DNA of 15,324 nucleotides from Chryseobacterium sp. (GTDB lineage Bacteria; Bacteroidota; Bacteroidia; Flavobacteriales; Weeksellaceae), in assembly GCA_030146295.1 (NCBI GenBank), contig JASLCD010000054.1, forward strand, positions 1-15,324, in the 5' to 3' direction. This document shows positions 6,169-12,240 of the stretch, piece by piece. Position numbers and translations under genes: made by a program. The stretch's first letter is position 1; each line of letters starts with the position of its first letter. The notes below the pieces were generated by a model. The model had not been told where the DNA came from, did no database searches, and saw only the letters and a list, made by a program, of their open reading frames with translations.

Positions 6169-7680
6169 ATGAAAAAGACCATTAAGGTTGTTTCTGTTCT
6201 GGACACAGCCCAATCCTATGAATATACAGATGAAAACCCTATCAGAGGAGGGGTGAAAGATGTGTATTTTTCGCCTGATAAAACCTATGTGGTTGCATTT
6301 TATCGTAATCCGTTGGATGAAGGGCAAAAGGAAAGAATCATGCGTATTGTTTCCACCTATCTGCAAAGTATACAAAACGGAAATGCCTCAGAATACTTTC
6401 TGAACGAAATATTCAGATGGCCTTACGATATTGTTGAAAGAAATAAACTCACAGGAATTGTAGTTCCTGTTTATCATAATAAATTTTATTTTACCCGAGG
6501 CTATATCGGTTCAGATAATATCCAGGGACAGGATAAAGTGGGGAAGTGGTTTACAGCTCCCATGTTCAGAAATCAGCAATATCCTTTACGGCTTGATCAA
6601 TCAGAGCTTGGGGATTGGCTAAGCTATTTCCAGATTGCAGTGAATATCAGCCGGGGAGTAAAAAAGCTGCATCAGATGGGGCTGGCACATTCCGATTTAT
6701 CCTACAATAATATTCTGGTAGATCCTGTAACAAAATCTGCCTGTATCATTGATATTGATGGTCTTGTTGTTCCCAAACTCTTTCCACCGGAAGTCATAGG
6801 AACTGCAGATTTTATTGCCCCCGAAGTTTTAAAAACCCAACAGCTGAAACTTCATGATCCGGGCAGGCATTTACCCAATCAAAAAACAGATCTTCACGCT
6901 CTTGCTGTTCTGATTTATATGTATCTGCTGAGAAGACATCCGCTTCGTGGAGGAAAAATCTGGGATCTGGATTCCGAGAAAGATGAAATTTTATCCATGG
7001 GAGAAAAAGCGATGTTTGTGGAGCATCCGGAAAATGCTTCCAACCATGTAAAAGCAGATCATCTCAGAAAATGGGATGCATTCTGGGGCGATCCTCAAAA
7101 GATTCCTTATACAGTTACAGGTCCTTATCTTTCAGAATTATTCCGGAAAACATTTGTTGACGGATTGCATGATCCCATCAGACGTCCTACCGCCAATGAA
7201 TGGGAAACCGCTTTACTGAAAACGGTAGATCTGATCCAGCCTTGCCATAACCCCAATTGTACCGAAAAATGGTACGTCTTTGATAATACGAGCAAACCTA
7301 AATGTCCGTTCTGCGGAACACCTCATCAGGGAACATTACCCGTTTTAGACCTATATTTTAAATTTGATGATGAGGTATGGAAGCCGGAAAACCACAGACT
7401 GATGGTTTATCACAATCAATACTTATTTAAATGGCACGCTTCCAGAAAAGTGATACGTAACGAAAATCTGACAATGCAGGATAAAATGCCTGTAGGATAT
7501 TTTACCTTCCATCAGGGAAAATGGGTGCTAGTGAATCAGGGATTATCCGGAATGAAAGATGTCACAGAACAAAAAGAAATTCCACCCGGTTCTATGGTAG
7601 AACTCACCAATGGTAAAAAAATATTGCTTTCCTCAGAAGAAGGCGGAAGATTAATCTATGTAACTATGGCAAACCAGTAA
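6169..7680 (+). CDS. Divergent Ser/Thr protein kinase with zinc ribbon, TerY-P module
   Basis: A 503-residue kinase. The catalytic core (about 20-350) has the loop HSDLSYNN (Asp176, Asn181), the metal motif DIDG (195-198) and an APE motif (217-219). The usual ATP-binding Lys of the VAxK strand is missing (VVAFYR, residues 41-46), but Lys30 sits in the glycine-loop strand (GGVKDVYF), as in eukaryotic WNK kinases. Residues 359-382 form a zinc ribbon (C-x4-C and CPFC), and residues about 405-500 are a beta-rich tail with WVLVNQGLSGM and ELTNGKKILLS, possibly FHA-like. It lies 4 nt after the phosphatase and closes the Ter operon. It presumably phosphorylates Ter components, with the phosphatase reversing this, as proposed for TerY-P systems; no substrate is known from the sequence. 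Kinase activity is likely but not certain. Confidence 0.88.
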   Translation: MKKTIKVVSVLDTAQSYEYTDENPIRGGVKDVYFSPDKTYVVAFYRNPLDEGQKERIMRIVSTYLQSIQNGNASEYFLNEIFRWPYDIVERNKLTGIVVPVYHNKFYFTRGYIGSDNIQGQDKVGKWFTAPMFRNQQYPLRLDQSELGDWLSYFQIAVNISRGVKKLHQMGLAHSDLSYNNILVDPVTKSACIIDIDGLVVPKLFPPEVIGTADFIAPEVLKTQQLKLHDPGRHLPNQKTDLHALAVLIYMYLLRRHPLRGGKIWDLDSEKDEILSMGEKAMFVEHPENASNHVKADHLRKWDAFWGDPQKIPYTVTGPYLSELFRKTFVDGLHDPIRRPTANEWETALLKTVDLIQPCHNPNCTEKWYVFDNTSKPKCPFCGTPHQGTLPVLDLYFKFDDEVWKPENHRLMVYHNQYLFKWHASRKVIRNENLTMQDKMPVGYFTFHQGKWVLVNQGLSGMKDVTEQKEIPPGSMVELTNGKKILLSSEEGGRLIYVTMANQ

Positions 7681-7682
7681 CC

Positions 7683-7712
7683 CGTCATTGCGAACGTAGT
7701 GAAGTAATCTCA
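7683..7712. repeat. Interspersed repeat fragment (CGTCATTGCGAAC type)
   Basis: The stretch starts CGTCATTGCGAACGTAGTGA and continues to AATCTCAG. I recognise this word as a short repeat scattered through intergenic DNA of many Bacteroidota and other bacteria, usually directly after gene ends. It lies 3 bases after the kinase stop codon. The match is by memory and not by search. Confidence 0.55.
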
Positions 7713-7829
7713 GATTTACAGATCTCGCAGATGACCGTGGCTATTGGGGCTCATTTATTTGTGAGATTTGTGTTTAAATCAAAAAAATAGAATGATAAAA
7801 TTGATTTTAGCATTATCCATATTCAATAG
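7713..7829. other. Degenerate intergenic DNA between convergent genes
   Basis: No gene is seen here. The segment holds repeated words such as AGATCTCGCAGATGA and GTGAGATTTGTGTTTAAATC, like the repeat-derived intergenic DNA common in Chryseobacterium. A clear terminator for the Ter operon was not found; GATTT/AAATC around 7763-7779 followed by A7 is too weak. Confidence 0.4.
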
Positions 7830-7884
7830 AAACAGGCTTCAGCCCGTTTAAGAAATAGATTTAGATTCCAACGGCTTGAGCCAA
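7830..7884 (-). repeat. Repeat-like GGC/GCC hairpins, possible terminator of the GNAT operon
   Basis: Two small dyads are visible. AAACaGGC-TTCA-GCCcGTTT (7830-7849) is an 8-bp stem with one G-U when transcribed from the - strand, and GGC-TTGA-GCC lies at about 7874-7883. On the - strand a T-run (7891-7897) precedes the dyads, so the order is wrong for a canonical terminator. The 'GGCTT(T/C)AGCC' words resemble another interspersed repeat of these genomes. Confidence 0.35.
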
Positions 7885-7900
7885 AACTTTAAAAAAACAG

Positions 7901-8341
7901 CTATTGCCTTTCCGTTTCCATGAAATAAGAATATTGATCTTCATTCACGATTCTAAAACCAAGACTTGTATAAAGATGCTGTGCCTTATTGGTTTTTAAG
8001 ACACTTAATGATACCGTTTTTCCTGCTAGTGAAGCTTCCTCCAGGATATCAGACAAAATCTTTTTTCCAAGTCCTTTACCCTGTTGGCTGGGATCAATCT
8101 GTAGCTGCAGAACATCAATATTGGTAAATGTTCTGTCTACTTTTAACAGCCCGATGGGGTGGTTGTCTAAAAGAATAATACTGGCATTTTCAAATTTATA
8201 CAGAATCCTTTGCAGGGTAGTCTCTTTGTCAGTAGAAAGCCCTGAAGTTTCATAATGAGGATTCATCGTTTTCGTTCTTAGATCAAGAAGATAATCGATA
8301 TCGTTTTCTGAGGCTTTTCTGTAGGTGATACTCGTATTCAT
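7901..8341 (-). CDS. GNAT-family N-acetyltransferase
   Basis: A 146-residue single-domain GNAT enzyme that would transfer an acetyl group from acetyl-CoA to an amine; the substrate is not predictable. The acetyl-CoA-binding motif A is clear in LQLQIDPSQQGKGLGKKIL (the Q-x-x-G-x-G loop, about residues 81-95), followed by the usual helix. The terminal YTSLGFRIVNEDQYSYFME strand-helix matches the GNAT C-terminus. The length is normal and the start MNTSITYRKAS is typical. It is last in a - strand series behind an unknown gene 51 nt upstream; the gap shows no clear promoter, so read-through is likely. Confidence 0.9.
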   Translation of the reverse strand: MNTSITYRKASENDIDYLLDLRTKTMNPHYETSGLSTDKETTLQRILYKFENASIILLDNHPIGLLKVDRTFTNIDVLQLQIDPSQQGKGLGKKILSDILEEASLAGKTVSLSVLKTNKAQHLYTSLGFRIVNEDQYSYFMETERQ

Positions 8342-8392
8342 AATTTGTAGGTGAAATCCAGTTGTTTAGCCAGTTATTATTACCTGCCGGAA

Positions 8393-9175
8393 TTAATAGG
8401 AATCTAAGATAACAATTCTTGGATTTTTTTCAACATTAATTCTCATCTTCATTTCAATGGATTGTTTAAAAAATGAATAGGCATAACAGATGGTCTGTGC
8501 ATAAGGACCTTTTCCATCAGCCGAGCTATCTTTTATGAAATCACATTCTCTTTCAATTTCTTTAAACAGTATAAGGTTATTCTGATGATCAGCCATTATA
8601 TTCCGGAGGGTATCTTCTTCACTTTTTGTAAACTCATATTCATAGCCATCCATTTTTTTATCTAACATCATTTTCATCAATATAATCATATAGTCATTAA
8701 ATTGTAAAAAATCTGTTGAATCCATATTAATGCCGCCATCACTATGCCCCAGTCCGTAATTTTCCAATTCGTAAATAGGGAAATAATGAGTATAGTTCCC
8801 ATATTGAAACATGTAGCTGGTACAAACCGTTGAGGTAGGAAGTTCATACAAAAGAACGATTCCGTAACGGTCATACAATTCTTCAAGATATTTTTCTTTT
8901 GCAGAGTAATCTTTTCCGGCCAATTCCGAATAGGCCTCTTCAATGAGAAAAAGATTAATTTCAAACAGTTCATCGGCCGTTATGGTATTGATGTCATTTT
9001 TGACCTTTTCTAAAACTTTTTCAAAGGTAACATCATAGGTGCCTATTTCTTTTTTTCTATCATCCAGAAATGCTTTGAATGTTTTTGTAGGAAAGGTTTT
9101 ATGCCGAAGATCCTCATAAAGAAAAGAAGAGGCCTTTTCCTTATTAAACATATAAATTTCAGTATTTCTTCCCAC
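8393..9175 (-). CDS. Protein of unknown function, 260 residues
   Basis: I do not recognise a family. The product begins MGRNTEIYMFNKEKASSF, has no signal peptide or membrane segment, and is rich in acidic and aromatic residues. Long predicted helices fill residues 40-110 and 160-235. The central YMFQYGNYTHYFPIYELENYGLGHSDGG segment (about 123-150) is Tyr-rich and may form a beta region. It lacks obvious metal, nucleotide or Cys motifs. It starts 16 nt after the upstream exonuclease gene stops, which suggests one transcript, but no functional link follows from that. Codon use and base composition look like the neighbours. An intact, normal-looking gene; function unknown. Confidence 0.75.
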   Translation of the reverse strand: MGRNTEIYMFNKEKASSFLYEDLRHKTFPTKTFKAFLDDRKKEIGTYDVTFEKVLEKVKNDINTITADELFEINLFLIEEAYSELAGKDYSAKEKYLEELYDRYGIVLLYELPTSTVCTSYMFQYGNYTHYFPIYELENYGLGHSDGGINMDSTDFLQFNDYMIILMKMMLDKKMDGYEYEFTKSEEDTLRNIMADHQNNLILFKEIERECDFIKDSSADGKGPYAQTICYAYSFFKQSIEMKMRINVEKNPRIVILDSY

Positions 9176-9191
9176 GTAATTTTAATCTGAA

Positions 9192-9713
9192 TTATTTTAA
9201 ACCTATTTTCAGCCCCATCTCTTTTTTCATGTATAGCAAAACTTCTGCATTTCCTCTGGCATCATCTACCGGATTGTGAGTGTGCTCCGTCTTACGGAGA
9301 TGTTTCCACTGGGCAAAAGTATCCTTTTCCAGTCCGCAGTAAAGATCAGAAAGCCTTCTGGAAGAAAAGCCAAAAGGATTCCGTCCGAGAAAATGATGAA
9401 AATACCAGCAGATAAACATCCAGTCGAAACCATTATTATCACTGATAAAAATAGGTCTGCCTTTGGAATTTGTCTTAATCCAGTCTTCAAAGGCAAGCAT
9501 TACTGGTTCTGGATCATCAAAACTCATTGTTTCTTCCCTGCTGAAGCCGGAAACCGCTAAAGCATCAGGATTGAATTTGTCAGAAATAGGTTTCAGCTTT
9601 CCATAAAAAGTAGTGTCCAGTTCCTCAGTAACGAGCACGGCCCCAAAACAGACCATTGAAAAATCACCGGGAATCGGGCCGTCCGACTCTATGTCAACCA
9701 TGATGTAGCTCAT
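9192..9713 (-). CDS. DEDDh 3'-5' exonuclease (Rv2179c-like exoribonuclease type)
   Basis: A 173-residue exonuclease of the RNase H-like fold that hydrolyses nucleic acid from the 3' end using two metal ions. The catalytic set is complete: Asp7 and Glu9 in MVDIESDG, Asp97 in NNGFDWMF, and His146 with Asp151 in HNPVDDA, which makes it the DEDDh subgroup. Size and the DIESDGP start are closest to the small Rv2179c-like exoribonucleases and not to the DNA polymerase III epsilon chain. The start codon lies directly after a CTTATTTCA sequence that is present twice, 30 bp apart. It heads a - strand series with the unknown gene 16 nt downstream. The RNA versus DNA preference cannot be read from the sequence. 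Confidence 0.86.
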   Translation of the reverse strand: MSYIMVDIESDGPIPGDFSMVCFGAVLVTEELDTTFYGKLKPISDKFNPDALAVSGFSREETMSFDDPEPVMLAFEDWIKTNSKGRPIFISDNNGFDWMFICWYFHHFLGRNPFGFSSRRLSDLYCGLEKDTFAQWKHLRKTEHTHNPVDDARGNAEVLLYMKKEMGLKIGLK

Positions 9714-9754
9714 TGAAATAAGTTTTTTACAGGACGAAGATATTGAAATAAGTT
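9712..9754. repeat. Direct 13-bp repeat at the exonuclease start
   Basis: ATTGAAATAAGTT occurs exactly at 9712-9724 and 9742-9754, a 30-bp period. On the coding (-) strand the first copy contains the last bases before the ATG and part of the ATG itself. The second copy is a duplicate of the start context without the codon's G in frame. Confidence 0.7.
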
Positions 9755-9756
9755 GA

Positions 9757-9897
9757 AGGTAGGAAGATCGAAGAGGGAAGCTGGAAGTTGGTGCAATATT
9801 AAAATGTACTTTTCCTTTTTTTAATTAAAGCAACCCACTTTGGGTATTGATCATCATTCGGAAACTTCCTCCTTCTCCCAGCTCCCGTCTTCCAGCT
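9757..9897. repeat. Purine-rich inverted-repeat element between tyrS and the exonuclease
   Basis: A purine-rich block (GAAGAGGGAAGCTGGAAGTT region, 9757-9791) is mirrored by a pyrimidine-rich block (about 9863-9896, with CTCCCAGCTCCC and CTTCCAGC). GCTGGAAG at 9780-9787 has the exact complement CTTCCAGC at 9889-9896. About 70 bp of AT-rich DNA lie between. This looks like a decayed small inverted-repeat element of the kind scattered in Chryseobacterium genomes; it is not a coding region. It may carry the exonuclease promoter (a weak TACATTTT on the - strand at 9808-9801, with TTG 22 nt upstream). Confidence 0.45.
9833..9845 (-). terminator. Weak candidate terminator of tyrS
   Basis: ACCCA (9833-9837) and TGGGT (9841-9845) form a 5-bp stem with a 3-nt loop. 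On the - strand it is followed by TGCTTTAATT, a poor T-tract. It lies about 55 nt past the tyrS stop. No better terminator is visible between tyrS and the exonuclease gene. Confidence 0.3.
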
Positions 9898-11097
9898 TTA
9901 TAATAGCTCAAAAAAGCCTCTTCTCCCGATTTTTATTTTGGTTTGGGGGATCAGTTCGATTTTCTCATTTGAGTCCGTTATTTTGGCCGTATTGATCTGA
10001 ATTCCTCCACTCTCAATTAATCTTCGGACCGCCGATTTGCTGAGGTCATTTTTAAGCTGATGACAAAGCTCTACAAGAGACACTTTGTTTTGTATGCTCT
10101 TCAAAGAACCTATAGAAACAGGTTGGTATACTTTCTCTTCAAAGTTTTTATTCTGAAACTGATTGATAAAGAATTGTTCTGCATTTTCTGCTGAAGTGGC
10201 ATCATGGTATTGGGTAATGATATTTTTGGCAATGAGTTTTTTTATGTTCATAGGATTTTCGCCTTCTGCCATCCTGGAAATAAGAGCCGTTTTTTCTTCT
10301 GCCCGAAAATCTGTGGTCAGGTTGAGAAACTCTTCAATCAATGCATCCGGAATAGACATGGTTTTTCCGAACATCTCATTAGGGTTGTCCGTCAGTCCGA
10401 TGATATTGTTCAGCGATTTACTCATTTTTTCCTTCCCGTCAAGTCCTCTCAGTAATGGCATGCACATGACGATCTGGGCAGGCATTCCGTGAGTTTCCTG
10501 AAGCTGTCTTCCCATTGTACAGTTGAAAAGCTGATCTGTACCGCCCATTTCGATGTCACACTCAATCTTTACAGAATCAAAACCCTGAAGAATAGGATAT
10601 ACCAGTTCATGCATGGCAATAGGAGTGTTTTCCATAAATCTTTTATTAAAATCGTTACGGTGCATCAATTGGGCTACAGTGACTTTTGAGAGCAGCTGGA
10701 TAACCTCGGAAAAGGCAAGCACATCCAGCCAGTCAGAATTGAAAACAATTTTTGTCTTCTGAACATCAATCACTTTGGAAAGCTGGTTGATATAAGTCTG
10801 TGCATTATGCTGCACCTCCTCGGCACTTAAAGGTTTTCGGGCTTTATTTTTTCCTGTGGGATCACCAATTCTTGCTGTAAAGCTTCCCACAACGATAATG
10901 ATCTGATGTCCCAGATCCTGAAACTGTTTCAGCTTTTTGAGCACCACGGCATGTCCCAGATGCAGATCCGGAGCTGTAGGGTCAAACCCCAGTTTAATGG
11001 ATAGCTTTCTGTTTTCTTTTTGGGCCTGCGCAAGCTTTTCCTCCAGACCGTCTTCAGGCAGGATGATAGCCACATTTTCTTGTAATAGATGAATCAT
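9898..11097 (-). CDS. tyrS: Tyrosyl-tRNA synthetase
   Basis: A 399-residue class I aminoacyl-tRNA synthetase that attaches tyrosine to tRNA-Tyr in the cytoplasm. The HIGH signature is HLGH (46-49) within KLGFDPTAPDLHLGHAV, and the KMSKS loop is at 224-228. The GGTDQLFN segment (185-192) lines the tyrosine and ATP site, and the last 60 residues form the S4-like RNA-binding domain (LSKSAVRRLIESGGIQIN). The DPTAPDLHLGH context and length fit the TyrZ-like bacterial type and not the E. coli/Bacillus TyrS type; this is judged by eye. The start MIHLLQENVAIILPEDGLEEKL is typical. The gene sits alone, preceded by a leader ORF and a terminator hairpin that point to attenuation by tyrosine starvation. 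Confidence 0.96.
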   Translation of the reverse strand: MIHLLQENVAIILPEDGLEEKLAQAQKENRKLSIKLGFDPTAPDLHLGHAVVLKKLKQFQDLGHQIIIVVGSFTARIGDPTGKNKARKPLSAEEVQHNAQTYINQLSKVIDVQKTKIVFNSDWLDVLAFSEVIQLLSKVTVAQLMHRNDFNKRFMENTPIAMHELVYPILQGFDSVKIECDIEMGGTDQLFNCTMGRQLQETHGMPAQIVMCMPLLRGLDGKEKMSKSLNNIIGLTDNPNEMFGKTMSIPDALIEEFLNLTTDFRAEEKTALISRMAEGENPMNIKKLIAKNIITQYHDATSAENAEQFFINQFQNKNFEEKVYQPVSIGSLKSIQNKVSLVELCHQLKNDLSKSAVRRLIESGGIQINTAKITDSNEKIELIPQTKIKIGRRGFFELL

Positions 11098-11116
11098 GTT
11101 GAATAGTTTTAAAATG

Positions 11117-11146
11117 AAAAAAGCCCGGACAGGTACTGTCCGGGCT
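11117..11146 (-). terminator. Attenuator terminator in the tyrS leader
   Basis: Read on the - strand, AGCCCGGACAG and CTGTCCGGGCT form a perfect 11-bp GC-rich stem with a 3-nt loop (11146-11122), followed at once by T6 (11122-11117). This is a textbook intrinsic terminator, but it lies only 19 nt before the tyrS start codon and downstream of the leader ORF. It would therefore stop transcription before the gene. Its 5' arm can alternatively pair with the upstream leader. Confidence 0.93.
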
Positions 11147-11213
11147 CTATATACGTTAGATTATTTTTTATTGGATTACAGATATAGAAAGTCTTCCCGA
11201 ACGATAGTTCGAG
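11138..11213 (-). promoter_or_regulatory. Mutually exclusive attenuator hairpins of the tyrS leader
   Basis: On the - strand, arm 1 CTCGAAC (11213-11207) and arm 2 GTTCGGG (11202-11196) form a 7-bp hairpin with loop TATC and one U-G pair. Arm 2 can instead pair with CCCGGAC (11144-11138) in the 5' arm of the terminator, again 7 bp with one G-U. That second fold is extended by a perfect 6-bp helix, CTATAT (11187-11182) with ATATAG (11152-11147). So 1:2 permits the terminator and 2:3 prevents it. Tyr codons 16-17 of the leader ORF end two bases plus one nucleotide before arm 1, so a ribosome waiting there would cover arm 1 and favour the antiterminator. Confidence 0.85.
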
Positions 11214-11265
11214 CATAATATTCACTGAAGAATGGAAGACGTAATATACTGTTTAAGTGTTTCAT
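11176..11265 (-). CDS. tyrS leader peptide, 29 residues
   Basis: An ORF running from the ATG at 11265-11263 to the TAA at 11178-11176. The product begins MKHLNSILRLPFFSEYYART and ends in DFLYL. Three Tyr codons (all TAT) occur: a tandem pair at residues 16-17 (11220-11215) and one at residue 28. The tandem pair lies directly before the first arm of the attenuator hairpin, which is the arrangement expected when ribosome stalling on uncharged tRNA-Tyr controls the downstream synthetase. The ATG begins only 7 nt after the promoter's -7 box, so the leader is translated from nearly the first base. The peptide itself probably has no function beyond being translated. Confidence 0.82.
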   Translation of the reverse strand: MKHLNSILRLPFFSEYYARTIVREDFLYL

Positions 11266-11272
11266 TGAGATG

Positions 11273-11302
11273 TAAATATACAGGAATTTCCTGAGAAGCC
11301 AA
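11273..11302 (-). promoter_or_regulatory. tyrS promoter
   Basis: On the - strand, TTG (11302-11300), a spacer of exactly 19 nt, then TATATTTA (11280-11273). This is 7 of 8 to the TAnnTTTG -7 element with ideal spacing. Transcription should start at or just before the leader-peptide ATG. An A/T-rich tract lies upstream (11345-11360). Confidence 0.75.
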
Positions 11303-11485
11303 TATTTAAACCATTAAGACGTATTGCAAGGTTATAACAAGATTTGTTTTTAAAAAAAACGTAACCGTCCATCTATCCTAATGGCTTAAAATAATGGTTC
11401 AAAACAATTTTACTTGCGGTTTTTGAAGCTAATTTCATGCCATAAATCTCTTAAAAGCAAAATACAGGATCAAGATGTAAGAACT
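11303..11485. other. Intergenic region between tyrS promoter and the oxidoreductase gene
   Basis: AT-rich, with no gene recognised on either strand. GTTTTTAAAAAAAAC at 11346-11360 is a near-palindromic A/T tract that could act as an upstream promoter element for tyrS or as a weak terminator for the - strand genes upstream. Nothing else stands out. Confidence 0.4.
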
Positions 11486-11566
11486 CTATTTTATTATTTC
11501 CTTCATCAGCTCATAGGTACTGAGCGGTAATGGGGTAATGGTTTGTTTATCAGCGATTGTTTTCAT
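11486..11566 (-). CDS. Possible 26-residue peptide or gene remnant
   Basis: A short ORF that begins 6 bases after the stop codon of the oxidoreductase gene and ends in TAG. The product starts MKTIADKQTITPLPLSTYEL and ends MKEIIK: a soluble, charged sequence with a Pro-Leu-Pro centre and no membrane segment. The tight spacing to the upstream gene argues for a translated small gene; the alternative is the surviving end of a lost gene or chance. I do not recognise the sequence. Confidence 0.3.
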   Translation of the reverse strand: MKTIADKQTITPLPLSTYELMKEIIK

Positions 11567-11572
11567 GAATTG

Positions 11573-12166
11573 TTATTGAATAGTTAAGGTATGTTCAGAA
11601 TACAGATTTCTAATCCGGTTTTTCCAGATCTCAAGATTCTCGGAGGTAGCTCTATCAGCTTTATCAAAAAACAGATGTCGGATAATTTCCAATCCGGAAT
11701 AGATGAAAATTCCTTTATCTGAAGTTAAAGTGAGGGCTTTATCCATTCCCATCTGTTCATATTCTTCATGCGATTTTCCATGGGTATTGATAATGACGGT
11801 TTTTTTTCCTGTCAGAAGTCCTTTCTGTATACCCTGATCATAGCGGTAGGCAAAACCATAGCTGAAAATACGGTCTATATACCCCTTCATCATAGCAGGA
11901 AGACCCGTCCACCAGATAGGATAAATAAAAGTAATCTGTTCTGCCCATGTAATATATTCCTGTTCTGTTTTTATATCATCCGATACTTTCCCCATGCGTT
12001 GCCCCTGCATATCAGCCAAAGAAAGAACAGGATCAAAATCTAGGGTATACAAATCTCTCACGACGATCTCCTGATTTCGGGATTGAAGTGTTTCAACAAC
12101 AGTGTTTAAAAGTTGATGATTTAAACTGTTTTCATTCGGATGGGCGTAAATTATTAAATGTCTCAT
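11573..12166 (-). CDS. NAD(P)H:quinone oxidoreductase, flavodoxin-like fold
   Basis: A 197-residue flavoprotein of the Flavodoxin_2 family (KefF/MdaB/NQO1 type). Such enzymes use FMN or FAD to reduce quinones and related electrophiles by two electrons with NAD(P)H, in the cytoplasm, protecting against redox cycling. The start MRHLIIYAHPNENSLNHQLL carries the phosphate-binding first loop, and FIYPIWWTGLPAMMKGYIDR (about 79-98) is the family signature that contacts the flavin ring. The length is typical. It is downstream of an AraC regulator on the same strand, separated by 74 nt containing a promoter box, so the regulator probably controls it. A 26-codon ORF follows it closely. Confidence 0.92.
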   Translation of the reverse strand: MRHLIIYAHPNENSLNHQLLNTVVETLQSRNQEIVVRDLYTLDFDPVLSLADMQGQRMGKVSDDIKTEQEYITWAEQITFIYPIWWTGLPAMMKGYIDRIFSYGFAYRYDQGIQKGLLTGKKTVIINTHGKSHEEYEQMGMDKALTLTSDKGIFIYSGLEIIRHLFFDKADRATSENLEIWKNRIRNLYSEHTLTIQ

Positions 12167-12192
12167 TGTTTTTTTTGTTAAGATTAATGAGA

Positions 12193-12200
12193 CAAAAGTA
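12193..12200 (-). promoter_or_regulatory. Probable -7 element for the oxidoreductase gene
   Basis: TACTTTTG on the - strand (12200-12193) matches TAnnTTTG exactly and lies 26 nt upstream of the ATG. The nearest TTG (12218-12216) is 15 nt upstream, shorter than the usual 19-21, which would suit a promoter dependent on an activator such as the adjacent AraC protein. Confidence 0.5.
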
Positions 12201-12240
12201 GGAGGATGTACTTTGCAAAAATTGTAAGAAAACGAAAAGT

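Noticed and set aside
1821..7680. Phage- or plasmid-borne tellurite resistance island
   Set aside because: No integrase, transposase, tRNA or attachment repeat is seen at the borders, and base use matches the neighbours.
10163..10492. Long + strand open frame antisense to tyrS
   Set aside because: It is a shadow of the conserved tyrS coding sequence; the translation looks like no known protein.
11098..11302. T-box riboswitch upstream of tyrS
   Set aside because: I see no T-box bulge sequence or antiterminator bulge; the leader is short and contains a Tyr-rich ORF, which fits ribosome-mediated attenuation better.
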